Source: Gp1-AA133 sp963850425 (GTDB taxonomy: Bacteria; Acidobacteriota; Terriglobia; Terriglobales; Acidobacteriaceae). Taken from it: a DNA stretch of 64,000 nucleotides. The translations under genes were made by a program, and so were the position numbers. Shown here one piece after another: positions 1-8,776 of the stretch. The notes beneath the pieces were generated by a model that worked only from the letters and a program-made list of their open reading frames with translations, did no database searches and was not told the DNA's origin. How positions within the stretch are numbered: position 1 is the first letter of the stretch; every line of letters starts with the position of its first letter. The DNA lies in assembly GCA_963850425.1 (NCBI GenBank), contig CAWKLF010000001.1:1240001-1304000 (forward strand), given 5' to 3'.

Positions 1-1
1 C

Positions 2-631
2 CAGCGGCCGGTCGGATTGCTGATCAGCACTTCACTGCTGACGTTGTGGACCGCATCCGGAACCATGATTTCCTGGATGGAAGGCTTCCGCAACGCTTAC
101 CAGTTGCCCAAGGTGTGGGGATTGGTGAAAGAGCGGCTGATTGCGTTTTCGCTGGTGATCATGGCTGGCATTCCGTTGACCTTCGCCACCGTGATGGTGG
201 CCTTCGGGTCGAACATCGAGACGCGCATCCTCTTCCATAGCGGGCACGAGTTCAGCTTGTACATCAGCCTGCTGTGGACCGTGACGCGCTGGATTATTGC
301 CACCCTGACCAGCATTGCCGTGATCGCACTGATCTATCACAACGCTGTTCCGCGGACCCAGCCCTGGCACAGTGTGCTGCCGGGTGCGACGCTGGCTACT
401 GCGCTCTGGTTTTTGACGACCACGCTTTTCAGCATGTACTTGCACCGGTATGCGGATTACAGCATCATTTACGGGTCGCTGGGCGTTGGCATCGCGCTGC
501 TGGTGTGGATGTACATGATTTCGCTGATCGTCCTGATCGGCGCCGAATTCAATGCCATGTTATTTCCGCGCGCGTTCCTGGGAAAAGAATTGCTGGAACC
601 GAACGCCGCGCTCAGAATCCCCACGCACTGA
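2..631 (+). CDS. YihY/BrkB family membrane protein, 5'-truncated by window edge
   Basis: The C-terminal part of a polytopic inner-membrane protein of the YihY/BrkB (UPF0761) family. The reading frame is open to the first bases of the window, so the start lies outside; the internal TTG at 17 is not taken as the start. About 209 residues are visible with at least four hydrophobic segments: near LIAFSLVIMAGIPLTFATVM, around the WTVTRWIIATLTSIAVIALI stretch, the LPGATLATALWFLTTTLF helix, and a final helix ending LIVLIGAEFNAML. The segment order and the GAEFNA ending fit the family. Its function is not well settled; the old link to RNase BN was withdrawn. A short hydrophilic tail follows. Family assignment is good, role unknown. 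Confidence 0.85.
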   Translation, partial: QRPVGLLISTSLLTLWTASGTMISWMEGFRNAYQLPKVWGLVKERLIAFSLVIMAGIPLTFATVMVAFGSNIETRILFHSGHEFSLYISLLWTVTRWIIATLTSIAVIALIYHNAVPRTQPWHSVLPGATLATALWFLTTTLFSMYLHRYADYSIIYGSLGVGIALLVWMYMISLIVLIGAEFNAMLFPRAFLGKELLEPNAALRIPTH

Positions 632-682
632 GCCACGCGGCTTCTCACCTGGGCCTCCGTCAATTCTTAGGGAGCAGGAGAT

Positions 683-2284
683 TTGAGACAGGGAAAGTTC
701 GATTTAGTCGCCGGCGAGATATCCAGCCTGCAGCGCGAAGCGGATCGAGCGCTTGACTTGCGGGTGGAAGGCGGCCACGCTAATCCCCGGCGCGCGAAAA
801 TCATCGCCACGATTGGTCCATCCTCGAATACCGAGGCCGCGCTGCGCGATCTGCTGCGGCTCGGCATGGATGTGGCACGCCTGAATTTTTCGCACGGCTC
901 TCACGAAGAACACGCGCGTAATATCGAACGCATTCGGCGCGCGGCCCGCCGGGAAGGAAGGACCGTCTGCATCCTGCAGGATCTGCAGGGTCCGAAGATC
1001 CGGACGGGACGCCTGAAGGGGCACGATCCGGTGCTGCTGGAAAGCGGCTCGCGCGTGACGATCACCCCCAGGGACGTCCTTGGCACGCCCCGTGTGATCG
1101 CTACCACATTCGCCGGACTGGCGCGCGAAGTAGGACCGGGCGCGCGGGTTCTTTTGTCAGACGGACTGATCGAACTGCGGGTGAGGGGCAGGCGCGGGCA
1201 GGACCTGGAATGTGACGTTGTGAATGGCGGATTGCTGGCCGAGCATCAGGGGATCAATCTGCCCGGGGCCGCGCTGACAATTCCGGCCCTGACTGACAAA
1301 GATCGGAAGGATCTGGAGTTTGGGCTGAAGCACGCTGTCGACCTGGTCGCCATTTCGTTCGTACGCTCGGCATCGGATGTGCGCGAAGTTAAGCAGTTGA
1401 TTCTGGATCATGGCGGCAATGTGCCCGTGATTGCGAAACTCGAAAAGCCGCAGGCGCTGGAGCAGTTGGAAGAAATCTTCGAAGCGGCCGACGGCGTCAT
1501 GGTGGCTCGCGGGGATCTGGGAGTTGAGATGCTGCCCGAGCAGGTACCCGTCATCCAAAAACACGTGATCCGGCGGGCTGCGGAGTGGCGGAAGCCGGTG
1601 ATCATTGCTACGCAGATGCTTGAGTCCATGATCGAGAACCCACGCCCGACGCGGGCCGAAGCCAGCGACGTGGCGAACGCCGTTTTTGACGGCACCGATG
1701 CCGTCATGCTTTCCGGGGAGACTGCGAGCGGGAGATATCCGCGCGAAGCGGTTGCGATGATGAGCCGGATTGTCATCGAGGCCGAGCACAACATGGCGGC
1801 GTTCAGCGAGCCTCGCCGCCGGCGGACCCGTCACCAGCTTTCCGTGGCCGAAGCGATCTGCGAATCGATCGCGCATGCGGCGGAAGATCTGCCCATGGGC
1901 GCGATCGCGATTTTCACGGAGAGTGGAAACACCGCCCGCATGATTTCGAAGTTCCGGCCGCGCGTGAGCATTTACGCTTTCAGCCATACCGGCCCGGTGT
2001 GCAACCGGCTGAATTTGTTTTGGGGCGTGCACCCCGTGCAGCGCCGTGAACTGTCGCGCACGGCGGAAGACATGGTGAATACCGCGGAGCGGGAACTGCT
2101 GCATCGCGGGCAACTCAAGCCCGGCGATGTGCTGGGCGTGGTGGCGGGGACGCAGATGGCTTCCGGATCGACGAATTTTATGCGCCTGCATACCGTGCCG
2201 GAGCCTGAGACGGGACGCGTGAGCTGGCAGAGCAGGAGTAACAGTCCGAAGAGAACCATCAAGAAGCGGGGCAAGCAGAAGTAG
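683..2284 (+). CDS. pyk: Pyruvate kinase
   Basis: Cytoplasmic pyruvate kinase, which converts phosphoenolpyruvate and ADP to pyruvate and ATP in the last step of glycolysis. Visible landmarks are RAKIIATIGPSS near residue 36, the LNFSHG substrate loop, QDLQGPKIRTG, the catalytic lysine in IAKLEKPQ, the metal-binding VARGDLGVE, and the signature IATQMLESM followed by DGTDAVMLSGETASGRYP. A C-terminal regulatory-type domain follows from about residue 370. At 533 aa it is longer than the usual 470-480: about 35 residues precede the first conserved strand and a basic tail ends the protein. The TTG start at 683 is chosen because GGAGCAGGAG lies just upstream and no nearer start precedes the conserved core. 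It is separated by about 50 bp from the gene before it. Confidence 0.96.
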   Translation: MRQGKFDLVAGEISSLQREADRALDLRVEGGHANPRRAKIIATIGPSSNTEAALRDLLRLGMDVARLNFSHGSHEEHARNIERIRRAARREGRTVCILQDLQGPKIRTGRLKGHDPVLLESGSRVTITPRDVLGTPRVIATTFAGLAREVGPGARVLLSDGLIELRVRGRRGQDLECDVVNGGLLAEHQGINLPGAALTIPALTDKDRKDLEFGLKHAVDLVAISFVRSASDVREVKQLILDHGGNVPVIAKLEKPQALEQLEEIFEAADGVMVARGDLGVEMLPEQVPVIQKHVIRRAAEWRKPVIIATQMLESMIENPRPTRAEASDVANAVFDGTDAVMLSGETASGRYPREAVAMMSRIVIEAEHNMAAFSEPRRRRTRHQLSVAEAICESIAHAAEDLPMGAIAIFTESGNTARMISKFRPRVSIYAFSHTGPVCNRLNLFWGVHPVQRRELSRTAEDMVNTAERELLHRGQLKPGDVLGVVAGTQMASGSTNFMRLHTVPEPETGRVSWQSRSNSPKRTIKKRGKQK

Positions 2285-2312
2285 GCGAGAGACCAGGTAG
2301 AACGGCCGGGCA

Positions 2313-2633
2313 GTGCAGAATCAGGAGATTCGACGGATCGTGTCGAGCGAAATTCTATCGGTCGCGGTATTTGAGTTACTGGCCGGTCACGAACAGCAGG
2401 CTCTCGCAACGGTGCGGGAACTGTCGGGCGTACTGGCTGCCAGCGGTCACAGCCGGGATGTCCTTTATCGCGGGCACGAAGGAGAATACGTGCTGGTGCG
2501 GCATTGGAAGTCCGATGATGCCCGGCGCGCCGCAATGGAAGACGCAAACGCGCAGCGCTGCTGGGCCAAGCTGGCGCATGAGATCCGGATTCTGAAAGTG
2601 TATGAGAGTCTGGAGGAAGTGGAACTGGGGTGA
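2313..2633 (+). CDS. Small protein resembling antibiotic-biosynthesis-monooxygenase (ABM) fold
   Basis: A 106-residue cytoplasmic protein with a GTG start, 28 bp after pyruvate kinase and in the same direction, so possibly cotranscribed. The order of segments (hydrophobic strand EILSVAVFELLAGHE, a helix rich in Ala and Leu, then DVLYRGHEGEYVLVRHWKSDDARRA) looks like the ferredoxin-like alpha/beta barrel of ABM-type proteins, which often act as small monooxygenases or heme-related enzymes. No catalytic residues can be assigned. No strong Shine-Dalgarno sequence precedes the GTG. The open frame and codon use suggest a real gene, but the family assignment is an impression from the strand pattern. 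Confidence 0.5.
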   Translation: MQNQEIRRIVSSEILSVAVFELLAGHEQQALATVRELSGVLAASGHSRDVLYRGHEGEYVLVRHWKSDDARRAAMEDANAQRCWAKLAHEIRILKVYESLEEVELG

Positions 2634-2731
2634 AGCGAGCTTTGAGCCCAGGCCGCTAGCGTCTGGCTGTTAGCTTTTGGCCGGTAGCTCTTAGCCGATA
2701 GGCTCTCGGCCACTCGGATCGTGACTGGAAA

Positions 2732-2818
2732 GAGCGCCGCAGGCGCGGCATTCATTAGCCCAGCGCGTAAGCGCTGGGAAAGCATACGAAAAAGACCCGA
2801 GCCCGCTTCAGCGGGCGA
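2732..2818. repeat. Three-hairpin palindromic element, copy 1
   Basis: Three consecutive hairpins lie just upstream of the hydrolase gene. Hairpin A is GCGCC-GCA-GGCGC (2734-2746), B is CCCAGCGC-GTAA-GCGCTGGG (2759-2778) and C is GCCCGC-TTCA-GCGGGC (2801-2816). The same A-B-C order with different but self-complementary stems recurs at 34820-34894. The GTAA loop of hairpin B is identical in both copies. Confidence 0.75.
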
Positions 2819-2826
2819 CAGCAACC

Positions 2827-3501
2827 ATGCCGCAGGCTGACCCTTTTTCCGATACAACCGTAACTCCCTCCGTATCCGGTCACCTGCATCGCCCTGAAAA
2901 TCCGAATGGAGATGGCCTGGTGCTCTCCCACGGCGCTGGATCGAATGCGCGGGCACCTCTGCTAATGGCGCTCGCTGAAGAATTCTCGTCCGCGGGATAC
3001 GTCGTCTTGCGCTGTGATCTGCCTTATCGCCAGGCGCGTCCCTATGGGCCGCCCGGGCCGGGCGATGCGGTTCGCGATCGCATGGGGCTGCAGAATGCTG
3101 TTAGCACGCTGCGAAAAATGGCGCCGGGCCGCATGTTTCTCGGGGGACACTCCTACGGCGGGCGCCAGTCGAGCATGCTGTGCGCGGAGCAACCGGGGTT
3201 CGTGGATGGGCTTCTCCTGATGTCTTATCCTCTGCACCCGCCGCGCAAGCCTGAGCAGCTGCGGACCCAGCATTTGCCCGATCTCCGGACTCCTTGCCTT
3301 TTCGTTGAAGGCACGCGGGATCCCTTTGGATCGATCCAAGAGATCGAAGCAGCTCTGCAGTTAATTCCGGCGAAGACGGAACTCCTAACGATCGAAGGGG
3401 CTGGTCACGATTTGGGATTCAAGGGGAAGATGGGCGGGGAGGAGCTGGCGCAGGTCGTGCGGACGGCTTTTCTGAGGTTCTTCTCCTTGTCCGATCGGTG
3501 A
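2827..3501 (+). CDS. Alpha/beta hydrolase of the KANL3/Tex30 or dienelactone-hydrolase-like type
   Basis: A 224-residue predicted cytoplasmic alpha/beta hydrolase. The catalytic triad is visible: the nucleophile elbow GGHSYGGR, the acid in EGTRDPFGS and the histidine in IEGAGHDLG. The oxyanion region LVLSHGAGSN sits about residue 36, as in the Tex30/KANL3-like hydrolases. Those proteins are small and lack a lid domain, which matches the length. The substrate cannot be inferred. The ATG at 2827 has no clear ribosome-binding site, because the three-hairpin repeat abuts it; a later start would remove the strand before the oxyanion motif. The gene is convergent with the rhomboid gene, with about 80 bp between them. 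Confidence 0.85.
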   Translation: MPQADPFSDTTVTPSVSGHLHRPENPNGDGLVLSHGAGSNARAPLLMALAEEFSSAGYVVLRCDLPYRQARPYGPPGPGDAVRDRMGLQNAVSTLRKMAPGRMFLGGHSYGGRQSSMLCAEQPGFVDGLLLMSYPLHPPRKPEQLRTQHLPDLRTPCLFVEGTRDPFGSIQEIEAALQLIPAKTELLTIEGAGHDLGFKGKMGGEELAQVVRTAFLRFFSLSDR

Positions 3502-3583
3502 GGTACGGGACTTCCTTGGCCACCCAGATTGGGCGTTTTCACTGGCTGGCAGGAAGGCGCGCTTGCTCCCTTTATTAATTTTT

Positions 3584-4429
3584 CTAATTTACCCAGCCGG
3601 ATTTTGACCCGCCGTTTTTCTTGTCGTCGTCTTCGGGCGGGATGTAGTTGCCACGCTCGTCGAACTTTACGTCACGGTCGTGCGCCCGCATGTAGACCTC
3701 GAACTTGCGCGCGGCCCGGCGGCGCTTCCACCGATAGTACGAATTTTTCATTCCGTAGTACCACTCAGAGGGAGAAGATTGCTTCGTTCTGGGGCGGGAG
3801 GCGCCGAATTTCACATACAGATAGCCAAAGAAGAGGCCGCCCAGGTGCGCGAGGTAGGCCGTATGCCCGCCGCCCTTGACCGCAAAATATACGGTCAGCA
3901 GTATCAGGATCATCACGAAGTACTTGGCTTTAATGAGGGCTGGAAACGGAAAAAGAAAAATCTCGTTCTCTCCGAAAACCATTCCGTAGGCCATCAGCAC
4001 TGCGTAGAGACCACCAGATGCGCCAACCGTCGCGCTATTGGGATTTCCGAGCACGTGGGCGAACGACAAAACAACCGTCGTGATCGCGGCTCCCACCACC
4101 CCGGTAAAGAATAGTTCCAGAAAGCGCCGCGGGCCCCAGGAAGTCTCGAACGTCGAGCCGAACATCCAGAGCGCAAGCATGTTCCAGAACCAATGGCCAA
4201 GGCCTTCGTGAATAAAGCTGTAAGTGACGACCTGCCAAATCTTGAAAGGAGGGGTAATCAGGCTGGTTGGTACCAGACCGATATTCAAGTCGACCCAATT
4301 CATCGTGGCGCTGGAAGCAAAGAGACTGAGGCACAGAAAAATCGCGGTATTGATCCCGAGCAGCCAGATGATTGCCTTGGTGAACGGGGGGAAGCTCAGC
4401 GTCATTTCTCTGCCCGTGCTGCGAATCAA
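3584..4429 (-). CDS. Rhomboid family intramembrane serine protease
   Basis: A polytopic inner-membrane protein of 281 aa that would cleave transmembrane substrates within the bilayer. The serine is in the GASGGLY motif (about residue 138) and the histidine in the AHLGGLFFGYLY helix (about residue 194), giving the Ser-His dyad. The HEGLGHWFWNMLALWMFG segment corresponds to the conserved TM2 region, and GPRRF to the L1 loop. A charged tail follows the last helix, rich in Arg then Asp/Lys, and is probably cytoplasmic. The TTG at 4429 is preferred because AGGAGAG lies 4-5 bases upstream; an ATG eight codons later has a poorer site. Substrates are unknown. Confidence 0.93.
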   Translation of the reverse strand: MIRSTGREMTLSFPPFTKAIIWLLGINTAIFLCLSLFASSATMNWVDLNIGLVPTSLITPPFKIWQVVTYSFIHEGLGHWFWNMLALWMFGSTFETSWGPRRFLELFFTGVVGAAITTVVLSFAHVLGNPNSATVGASGGLYAVLMAYGMVFGENEIFLFPFPALIKAKYFVMILILLTVYFAVKGGGHTAYLAHLGGLFFGYLYVKFGASRPRTKQSSPSEWYYGMKNSYYRWKRRRAARKFEVYMRAHDRDVKFDERGNYIPPEDDDKKNGGSKSGWVN

Positions 4430-4471
4430 TGATCTCTCCTCGCGCCTAACCTGCAGCCAGTGGTAAGCAAC

Positions 4472-5866
4472 TTATCGTTCCGGTACCGGCACCGCCGGCA
4501 AACTCCGGTGTCCTTCATTATCAACCGCCCGGACGGCGAAAATTACATTATCTTTCGAGAGCTTCAGGGTGGCCTGCGTGACATTCCCGACCGGCTGCGC
4601 GTGTTCCCATTCCGGAGCGCTGGTGGCGCGCCATAAGATCTCGTATCCGCTGGCGCCGTGGCTTGCGTCCCACTTTAGCGTGGAATTATTTTCCAGATCT
4701 TTTGTGACGATTTTTACGTTGCTAGGCAGCGGCGGAGCAGCAGCGAGCGCTGCCAGTGTGGCTGCGTTTAGCTTTGCCACCCGGGCGACGTAGTCGAAGT
4801 CTACGAATTTCGGCAGGTCTCCGTATTCGGTGCCGTTTTCCGTGCGCACGTTCTGATGCTGGCGGTTGTAGTTTTCGCGGTACTCGGTGAAGCGAACGGC
4901 GGCGAAGCCTTGCTGGTTGAAGGAATAGTGATCGCCACCGCGAAGGTAGCGGTCAAGCCGGAAGACCAGCAGCGGCTTCACTCCTGCGTCGTAGGTGCGG
5001 CCCACTTCGGCGATGTAGCGCGCAACTTCGCGTGAGGGCGAATCGCTCTCGCCGCCCAGGTTGCGGATCAAACGCAACTGCTTCTCATCAGCGGCAGCCG
5101 GAACCCCTTCCGAGAACACGCGCACAACGCCGGGGTCTTGTTCGGGGTCTTTGTTTCCGCCCACGATGTCGTTGTTCAGAGCAGCTTCCAGTTTCCAGCC
5201 CTGCTCCTTGGCCATCTTCGCGAAGTGCGTGCTGCCGTTCAGGCCCTGTTCTTCACCGGCCACGGTCAGGAAGATGATGGTAGCGGGGAACTTCAGCTTG
5301 CTGAGAACGCGCGCACACTCCAGACTCACCGCCGTGCCGCTGGCGTCGTCGTTGGCCCCGGGCGCATCGCCCTTGGCATCAAAGGTGTCGCTGTTGCGGG
5401 AATCGTAGTGGCCCGTGACCAACACAATCCGCTTCGAGCCTTCGGGATCGGACCCCTTCAACACCGCATAAACATTGGTGATCTGCGTAGGCTGGGGAAT
5501 ACGGTCAGCCGGAGCCTCGGTGAATGAATCCGTTTTTACTTCCAGGCAGCCGCCGCAATCTTTCGAATAGCGCTCGAACTCGGAACGGATCCATTCGCGG
5601 GCGGCGCCGATGCCGCGGCCGGCGGAGATTGATGCCGGATCTTGCGGTGAGAGGGTCAGGCGCGTTCCGAAGCTGACCAGCTTTTCGATGCTCGCCTGCA
5701 CGTGCTCGGCAGAGATATCCTTCAAGGCGCTGGCAATTTTCGGATCAGCAGCCGAGCTGGGCGCGTCCTGAGCCCAAGCGTGAAAAGTTGTAATCCCCAG
5801 ACCCAACGCGAGCATCAGAGGTGTGATAGAAAAGTTCGCCACGGTTTTCTTACTTGGCATCGTCAT
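4472..5866 (-). CDS. Secreted M28 family zinc aminopeptidase with C-terminal fibronectin-III-like domain
   Basis: A 464-residue exported metallopeptidase with a signal peptide (hydrophobic LMLALGLGITTF, cleavage likely after AWA). The two-zinc site is readable: histidine in VTGHYDSR, bridging aspartate in GANDDASG, general base and ligand in VAGEEQGLNG, aspartate in LNNDIVGG, and the last histidine probably in NYNRQHQN. After about residue 375 comes a compact domain (SNVKIVTKDLENNSTLKW through VRAVDNEGHRS) with fibronectin-III strand spacing, a common add-on in acidobacterial M28 peptidases. It would release N-terminal residues from peptides in the periplasm or outside the cell. The gene is divergent from the LysW-like gene at 6003. 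Confidence 0.93.
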   Translation of the reverse strand: MTMPSKKTVANFSITPLMLALGLGITTFHAWAQDAPSSAADPKIASALKDISAEHVQASIEKLVSFGTRLTLSPQDPASISAGRGIGAAREWIRSEFERYSKDCGGCLEVKTDSFTEAPADRIPQPTQITNVYAVLKGSDPEGSKRIVLVTGHYDSRNSDTFDAKGDAPGANDDASGTAVSLECARVLSKLKFPATIIFLTVAGEEQGLNGSTHFAKMAKEQGWKLEAALNNDIVGGNKDPEQDPGVVRVFSEGVPAAADEKQLRLIRNLGGESDSPSREVARYIAEVGRTYDAGVKPLLVFRLDRYLRGGDHYSFNQQGFAAVRFTEYRENYNRQHQNVRTENGTEYGDLPKFVDFDYVARVAKLNAATLAALAAAPPLPSNVKIVTKDLENNSTLKWDASHGASGYEILWRATSAPEWEHAQPVGNVTQATLKLSKDNVIFAVRAVDNEGHRSLPAVPVPER

Positions 5867-6002
5867 CCAAGGAAATTCGGCCGCGAGTAAGGTGCGCGGC
5901 GTATACCCGCAGCGCGGTCCAGGGCCGGAAACCGGGAAGACTTGACCGTTGGCCCGGGAGAATTAAATATTATCAGGGTAGGCCCCTGGCACGGAGGCAT
6001 TC

Positions 6003-6197
6003 ATGGTTTATTGTCCGGAATGTGAAAGCGACCTGGACATTGAAGAGGATGAAGTCGATGAGGGCGAAGTCGTGTCCTGCCCGGAGTGCGGAACGGACTT
6101 CGAAATTGTGACGGTAAATCCCCTCGAACTGAAGCCGGTCGAGGAACTCGAAGACGAAGAAGAGGAAGAGGAGGAAACCGAAGACGGTGACGCGTAA
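6003..6197 (+). CDS. LysW-like acidic zinc-ribbon protein
   Basis: A 64-residue acidic protein with two CPEC knuckles (residues about 4-7 and 26-29) that would bind one zinc, followed by FEIVTVNPLELKP and a run of Glu/Asp. Spacing and the strand after the second knuckle resemble LysW, the amino-group carrier protein of lysine or arginine synthesis. LysW normally ends in EDWGE, whose last Glu carries the substrate; this protein ends EEETEDGDA and lacks it. No lysX, argB-like or other carrier-pathway gene is nearby. GGAGG lies 5 bases before the ATG. It may be a zinc-ribbon relative with another role. The next gene overlaps its end. Confidence 0.7.
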   Translation: MVYCPECESDLDIEEDEVDEGEVVSCPECGTDFEIVTVNPLELKPVEELEDEEEEEEETEDGDA

Positions 6198-6612
6198 TCA
6201 GCGCGCGTTAGTTTCGCCCAGGGGCTTGCGAACAACGTGGACCGTTGTGCTTCTGGGATTGACCTGCCTCGCCCCCCTCCCTTGCCAGGCCTTTCAACAA
6301 AATGAGCCAAAGGATCCGCGCAAATCGTATGCGTTGATTGTGGGAACGGTTTGGGGTCCCGATGATCGTCCCGTTTACGGAGTCACAGTGAAGATCCGGC
6401 GCGCCGACCAGAAGAAGGCGAAGTGGGAGCTCAACTCCAATCACACCGGGGAATTCGCCCAGCGGCTGCCGGCGGGCAAGGCGACCTACATCGTCTGGGC
6501 CGACCTAAAGGGGTTCAAATCATTGACGGGGAAGAAGTTAAGTCCTGGGCCTGAAGTAACTGTCCATATTGAATCGGAAGAACGCGCCGACATCGGTTTG
6601 CATCTAAAGTAA
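6187..6612 (+). CDS. Secreted carboxypeptidase-regulatory-like domain protein
   Basis: A 141-residue exported protein. The N-terminus has basic residues, a hydrophobic core (TTWTVVLLGLTCLAPLP) and a likely cleavage site after CQA. The mature part is one Ig-like beta domain of the carboxypeptidase-regulatory type: ALIVGTVWGPDDRPVYGVTVKIRR, then TGEFAQRLPAGKATYIVWADLKGF. Such domains are abundant in acidobacteria, alone or on TonB receptors. The GTG start lies inside the LysW-like gene (11-base overlap), which suggests translational coupling, since no separate ribosome-binding site is visible. It has no catalytic residues. It pairs with the similar gene at 6656. Confidence 0.75.
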   Translation: MTRNQRALVSPRGLRTTWTVVLLGLTCLAPLPCQAFQQNEPKDPRKSYALIVGTVWGPDDRPVYGVTVKIRRADQKKAKWELNSNHTGEFAQRLPAGKATYIVWADLKGFKSLTGKKLSPGPEVTVHIESEERADIGLHLK

Positions 6613-6655
6613 GTGAAAGAGAGTAGAGGTAGAGCGAGGCCAAAAGGGGCACCCG

Positions 6656-7006
6656 ATGAAGAAAGCCTTAATCATTGCTCTGACGTTGTTGGTCGTGTCG
6701 CTCACAGCCTTCGGTGAGCCGTTCGAGAAGAAGACTGACAACAGCCGCGTGCTGAGCGGTCGAGTGGCTGATCGTCAGGACAATCCAATCCCTAACGCCG
6801 TGGTCTACCTCACCAACACGCGTACCCGCGCCGTGAAGACCTACATCGTCGGCCAGGATGGCGTATACCGCTTCCCGTCCCTCGCGCCCAATATCGACTA
6901 CGAGGTGTATGCGCAGTTCAACGGACATAAGAGCGACACCAAGACGGTGAGCCAGTTCGACAACCGGCAGCAACTGAATATCAACCTGAAAGTCGACACT
7001 AAGTGA
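6656..7006 (+). CDS. Secreted carboxypeptidase-regulatory-like domain protein
   Basis: A 116-residue exported protein with a clear signal peptide (KK, then ALIIALTLLVVSLTAFG). The mature part is a single regulatory-type beta sandwich: VLSGRVADRQDNPIPNAVVYL, GQDGVYRFPSLAPNIDYEVYAQFNG and QLNINLKV. The domain ends with the protein, so it is a free-standing domain. AGGGG lies 6 bases before the ATG. It follows the related gene at 6187 by 43 bp in the same direction, and the two probably arose from the same domain family and share a transcript. Possible roles are structural or as a binding partner at the cell surface; nothing in the sequence is more specific. Confidence 0.75.
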   Translation: MKKALIIALTLLVVSLTAFGEPFEKKTDNSRVLSGRVADRQDNPIPNAVVYLTNTRTRAVKTYIVGQDGVYRFPSLAPNIDYEVYAQFNGHKSDTKTVSQFDNRQQLNINLKVDTK

Positions 7007-7173
7007 TTTCCGGGAACGGCTCCATTCGTACGTAAATTTTTAACCACAATTCCGAATCCGCCACTTGCACGGGATCATCTAGAACCCTGATTTTCTGACT
7101 TCCTCGCTACGTGCCGGGGCTTCCGGCGTTGCTTCCACCCCAACCATCCAGACATCGCCGCGGAGGATTTTTC

Positions 7174-8190
7174 ATGGCCCGTATGAAAGTTGCACAGGTT
7201 CCCAAAGCCGGAGCCCCGTTTGAAATCGTTGAAAGAGATATCCCTCAGCCCGGTCCGATGCAGGTCCGCGTAAAGGTGCACGCGTGCGGCGTGTGTCATA
7301 GCGACGTCCTGGTGAAAGAGGGCCTGATGCCTTGGTTGCAGTATCCACGTGTCCCTGGGCACGAGATCTGCGGTCACATTGACGCCGTCGGCGCGGGCGT
7401 GGTGCAGTGGAAGACGGGTCAAATGGTGGGAGTGGGCTGGCATGGAGGGCATTGTTTTATCTGTGAGCCATGCCGACGTGGAGACTTTGTACTTTGCGTC
7501 AACGAAAAGGTCACTGGCCTGAGCTATGACGGCGGATACGCCGAATACGTCGTTGTGCCCGCCGAGGCTGTAGCTGCTATGCCGCAAGGCATTAGCGATG
7601 AGGAAGCCGCGCCCCTGCTATGTGCAGGCATCACGGTCTTCAATGCCATGCGGAACGCGGGCGCGGGCCCCGGAGAACTTGTGGCGGTGCAAGGCTTGGG
7701 TGGCCTTGGACATTTGGGCGTGCAATTTGCGCGGCAAATGGGCTTTCGTACGGTAGCGATCGGCCGAGGCTCGGATAAGGATCATCTGGCGCGCAAGCTA
7801 GGGGCGCATATCTACGTGGATTCCGCGGCTGCCGATCCCGCTGAGGAATTGAAGAAGCTGGGAGGCGCACGCCTGATTCTCGCAACGGCTCCCGATGCGA
7901 AAGCTATGTCCGCCTTGGTAGGCGGCTTGGGACCCAAGGGTGAACTTCTGATCGTCGGAGTACCCAGCGAACCCCTGAGCATCAGCGCCATACAACTCAT
8001 CCTGGCGAAACAGAGGATCCAGGGCTGGCCTTCCGGCAGCGCCATCGATTGGGAGGATACCCTGAAGTTCAGCGTGCTGACCGGCGTGCGTCCGATGATT
8101 GAGAAGTACCCACTCGAGAAGGCGCCCGAGGCTTACGACCGCATGTTGAGCGGTAAGGCTCGGTTCCGGGTTGTGCTCACGATGCTGTAG
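7174..8190 (+). CDS. Zinc-dependent medium-chain alcohol dehydrogenase
   Basis: A 338-residue NAD(P)-dependent alcohol dehydrogenase of the MDR superfamily. Catalytic zinc ligands are visible in HACGVCHSDV and PGHEICGHI. The structural zinc loop is HCFICEPCRRGDFVLC, and the Rossmann nucleotide-binding motif is VQGLGGLGHLGVQFA. The ATG at 7174 is chosen because GGAGG stands 7 bases upstream and the Lys-Val start MARMKVAQV fits the family; a longer frame from 7111 adds residues with no similarity to the fold. It stands alone between small genes, so its substrate is open; close relatives act on primary or aromatic alcohols. Confidence 0.93.
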   Translation: MARMKVAQVPKAGAPFEIVERDIPQPGPMQVRVKVHACGVCHSDVLVKEGLMPWLQYPRVPGHEICGHIDAVGAGVVQWKTGQMVGVGWHGGHCFICEPCRRGDFVLCVNEKVTGLSYDGGYAEYVVVPAEAVAAMPQGISDEEAAPLLCAGITVFNAMRNAGAGPGELVAVQGLGGLGHLGVQFARQMGFRTVAIGRGSDKDHLARKLGAHIYVDSAAADPAEELKKLGGARLILATAPDAKAMSALVGGLGPKGELLIVGVPSEPLSISAIQLILAKQRIQGWPSGSAIDWEDTLKFSVLTGVRPMIEKYPLEKAPEAYDRMLSGKARFRVVLTML

Positions 8191-8274
8191 TGGCTTCCTT
8201 AAACTTCGATCTAAGCCACAGAGGCCACCGAGACACAAGATCTCCTCGGAGGCCGGATTCGGCTGGCATCGCGC

Positions 8275-8571
8275 CTAGTCCTGATTGCGATACTCCTCGG
8301 GCACATCGTCTTCGAGGCGCTCGTGGACGTGGACCTCCCGGGCCTCGGGTGCGTCTTCCACGCCAGAAATCGCGTCGGCTTCCAGAGCCTGCCCTGCTTC
8401 CACCAGCTCTTCGACACTTTCGGAATCCGCGCCAGGGATTTCAGATAGACCCTGGAGATCGCCAGATTGGCCTGCCGACTCCGGGCCCAAGCCGCGAGGG
8501 GTGCTGACCGGATCTTCGACGTACTCCTCGTTGATTACTTTCTTCGCGTTTGTTGCCTTATCTCTCGCCAT
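8275..8571 (-). CDS. Small acidic hypothetical protein
   Basis: A 98-residue acidic protein that begins MARDKATNAKKVINEEY and is rich in Glu, Asp, Ala and Ser, ending DDVPEEYRNQD. No transmembrane segment, cysteine pair or known motif is seen, and much of it is likely disordered. The ATG at 8571 is preferred over the longer frame because GAGG lies about 10 bases upstream and the upstream extension is unlike the rest in composition. It is convergent with the alcohol dehydrogenase. It is probably a lineage-restricted acidobacterial protein; no function can be proposed. Confidence 0.5.
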   Translation of the reverse strand: MARDKATNAKKVINEEYVEDPVSTPRGLGPESAGQSGDLQGLSEIPGADSESVEELVEAGQALEADAISGVEDAPEAREVHVHERLEDDVPEEYRNQD

Positions 8572-8776
8572 TAAGGGATACCTCACCATCGTTTGAGTCT
8601 TCTGAAGACGGTTCGGTTGCGGGGAAATACGCGAGAACGACAATTTTTGGCTCCGGAGCTCCGGGATGTCCATGTATCACGCGGAAACGTTACCGTCGTT
8701 ACGGACACGACCGTCCGATATCACTGACTGCAGCGCGCCCAATGCTACAAATTGGGAGGGTCGGAGGTGGATCCAG

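Noticed and set aside
1157..2191. Long antisense ORF over pyruvate kinase
   Set aside because: A shadow of a GC-rich gene, with His/Arg-rich composition and no similarity.
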